Part shown: positions 62,068 to 64,000 of the stretch, piece after piece | How positions within the stretch are numbered: position 1 is the stretch's first letter | How the letters are laid out: every line of letters starts with the position of its first letter | Assembly: GCA_008933995.1 (NCBI GenBank) | Contig: WARS01000029.1 | Coordinates: forward strand, 19,747,511 to 19,811,510 | Source: Datnioides undecimradiatus | Lineage: Eukaryota; Chordata; Actinopteri; Lobotiformes; Datnioididae | Direction: 5' to 3' | Length of the DNA stretch: 64,000 bases | Notes under the pieces: generated by a model | Told to the model about the DNA's origin: nothing | Database searches by the model: none | Seen by the model: only the letters and a program-made list of their open reading frames with translations | Translations under genes and position numbers: made by a program

Positions 62068-64000
62068 CTGGATCCATAGTGTGAAGAAAGAAAATACAGA
62101 GGCAGAGGACATTATTACAGAGGCACTAGCCAGTCATTAAATATTTATAGCTTTCGGCTGAGATGCCAAAGCTGAGCAGGCGAGCTCAAGAGGTACTTCA
62201 TGAACCGCTGGCCGACTACAAACCCCGACCTCGTGGATGGGAATTTTCCGGGGTCTCTCTCACGAGGAAATGCGCAAACTGTGTTTTCAACTTGAGTATC
62301 CAGTGATGAATGATGAATGACCACCTTCCCAACATGAGACGGGAGCTTATGCGGACTTTGGGCTTTCTGAGGTTTGAAATTCAGGCAACACAAAGGTGCG
62401 CACATTTCTTCTTTCCTCTTAACTGTTGGATCAAATCAAAAGTCAGTTCACTCTTGGACTGTTACAATCAGACGTTCATTTGTGATGTTCAATCCATCCA
62501 AACAGTTTTTCTGTTCAGTGCTTCCGTGCAAGAAAATATAAAAATAAAAAACAGGTGCTGCTATTTTTAGCCTAGCCACTAGCAGCGAGGCTACACAGAT
62601 GGAAATGTCAGTCGGCTTGCTGCAGACTGAAGCATCTCCACAACTTTTCGTTCAACTGCGATGACATTTGGTAAAAACGTTCACGGTCGTCAGAAGATGA
62701 GTCCTACACACTTCCTTGGTCCTCTGTCTTCTGCCCTAGGGTCACCCCCGGGCCGCCTGTGAATGCATTATCTGTTTGAACTGAACAATTCACTGCTGTG
62801 CACGTCACAGTGACGCAGCCAATCGAAAAACGATTTTGCGGTAGAGGCGGCGCTGAGGCTGACTTCCAATCTGCCGCTTGCTACGACTCTGTGGCCCCCA
62901 GCACCACGAGGCATGACCTTAAACTTTGAGCTTTTGAGCGAAATGTCAACAACATTTGCCCACACGCATTCACATCGCCCTCAGAATAAACTGTCACTCC
63001 TATCAGCCCCAGCTGTCCTTTAATTGTAATTAGTGCACATTCTGGCAAAGCTGTATGTATAGACCTTTCCTTTTATAGACACTTTTCCTTTTTCTAAAAA
63101 GACCAAGGACATGTTTGTGCTGTAAAACAAGATGGGTGTGGACTCTTAGTCAGAGTGCTACTACTACTACATAGTCAAATATGCGGATTGTCCCTCTTAT
63201 GAGTGTATGAATCCTGTTTTTCTGTCTTTTCTTCAGCGGTTTTCTCCACCACGCGACGGTTGAACGGCGACGCAAATTGCCGAGTCGACAAAAGAAGCCC
63301 TCTTTCTCCGAATCTAGACGACGTCCAATCTGGCATTTACTGAACACAAAGTTAAAATCACTTTCAGCAAAACAAACCCCACAGTGGACGCCCCGAACGA
63401 AACGCACAAAAAGGAAAAGAACAACACGAGCGCAAGCAACAAAAAGATGGCCCAGATACTCGAGCTACGCTGCAAACAGCACTTGTTGTGATAAGTCACG
63501 GATTTGAAGGGGATGACAACATAACATTTTACCGAAATTGTCAGAAAATCACACGTTTATGCCGATCGATTTCTAATCAACCGAGACTGACGACATTCAT
63601 CTAAGTCCTGTGAAACTGCCACGCCCTCTAATCTTAATAGTAACAAGCGCACGCACATGCACGGAGAGATGAGTCAGCAGTCTCGCTCGAGTCCAGACTG
63701 CACAGAGTTCAGTGAAGAAAGAGATCAAAGCTTCAACGCTTCAGGGATCTAGATGACACACACACACACACACACACACACAAAGCTTCCCCCCTGCTTT
63801 AATAGAGGAGTGTGTTGCGCGGGGGTCATGTAGGGGCACATACAACAAAGGCGGGAGGAAATAAGAAATAAAAAAAGGGAAATGCCAAGAAAGTAAAGTA
63901 ATCTGGGGGAGAATAAAGGATATGAGGAGGCCACTGCTCAGCTTCAGTGAGAGGAGGCTGAAACCACAGAGCGAAGGGTTCAGAGGTCACCGGAGAGAGA
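62068..64000 (-). other. ap1m3 intron 1 (part), no start exon found
   Basis: I looked for the expected first exon (encoding something like MSASAIFVLDLKGK followed by a donor) on the minus strand and did not find it, so it lies beyond the right edge. The stretch contains a CA run at 63756-63782 and no other recognisable element. Confidence 0.65.

Noticed and set aside
62768-64000. Possible ap1m3 first exon
   Set aside because: No minus-strand segment encodes the expected mu1 N-terminus followed by a donor, so the exon is taken to be outside the window.

Overview
The window looks like chromosomal DNA of a ray-finned fish, most likely a spiny-rayed teleost. It has compact GT-AG introns in recognisable vertebrate genes, very many (CA)n/(GT)n microsatellites, and several diverged teleost interspersed repeats. 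Four protein genes can be supported. Three belong to the neighbourhood of human 1p34.2 (CFAP144, EBNA1BP2, TMEM125). The fourth is a mu1 subunit of the AP-1 clathrin adaptor that fits the fish paralogue ap1m3 best.

Layout. At 0.2-0.3 kb is the last coding exon of cfap144 (+). It faces ebna1bp2 (-, nine coding exons, 1.07-3.76 kb) tail to tail, and their 3' ends probably overlap. From about 4 to 34 kb there is no gene I can name. This stretch holds diverged transposons, an orphan exon-like frame near 11.1 kb, a piggyBac-like acidic frame at 22.5 kb, and a CpG-rich block at 23.6-24.0 kb ending in a splice donor. It also holds a possible terminal exon at 28.6-29.7 kb, nested interspersed repeats at 25.8-28.2 kb and a belt of CA repeats at 31.3-33.2 kb. 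tmem125 (+, one coding exon) lies at 34.5-35.2 kb. From 39.3 kb to beyond the right edge runs the minus-strand ap1m3 gene, with coding exons 2-12 present. Its start exon is outside the window.

The genes do not form one pathway. cfap144 encodes a ciliary doublet-microtubule protein, ebna1bp2 a nucleolar 60S-assembly factor, tmem125 a four-pass membrane protein of unknown role, and ap1m3 the cargo-reading subunit of a trans-Golgi/endosome adaptor. I joined exons by hand and checked phases. ebna1bp2 gives 936 coding bases (311 residues). ap1m3 gives 1230 coding bases in the window, which with a 14-residue first exon makes 423 residues, the known mu1 length.

The observations I rate highest are these: CA/UG dinucleotide repeats beside three ap1m3 splice sites, including a 3' splice site made of (UG)n plus G6; a perfect CTCF-core match in an ap1m3 intron; a candidate two-exon transcript between ebna1bp2 and tmem125; and related repeat modules near 43 kb. 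I found no tRNA, rRNA, CRISPR array or virus-derived element.
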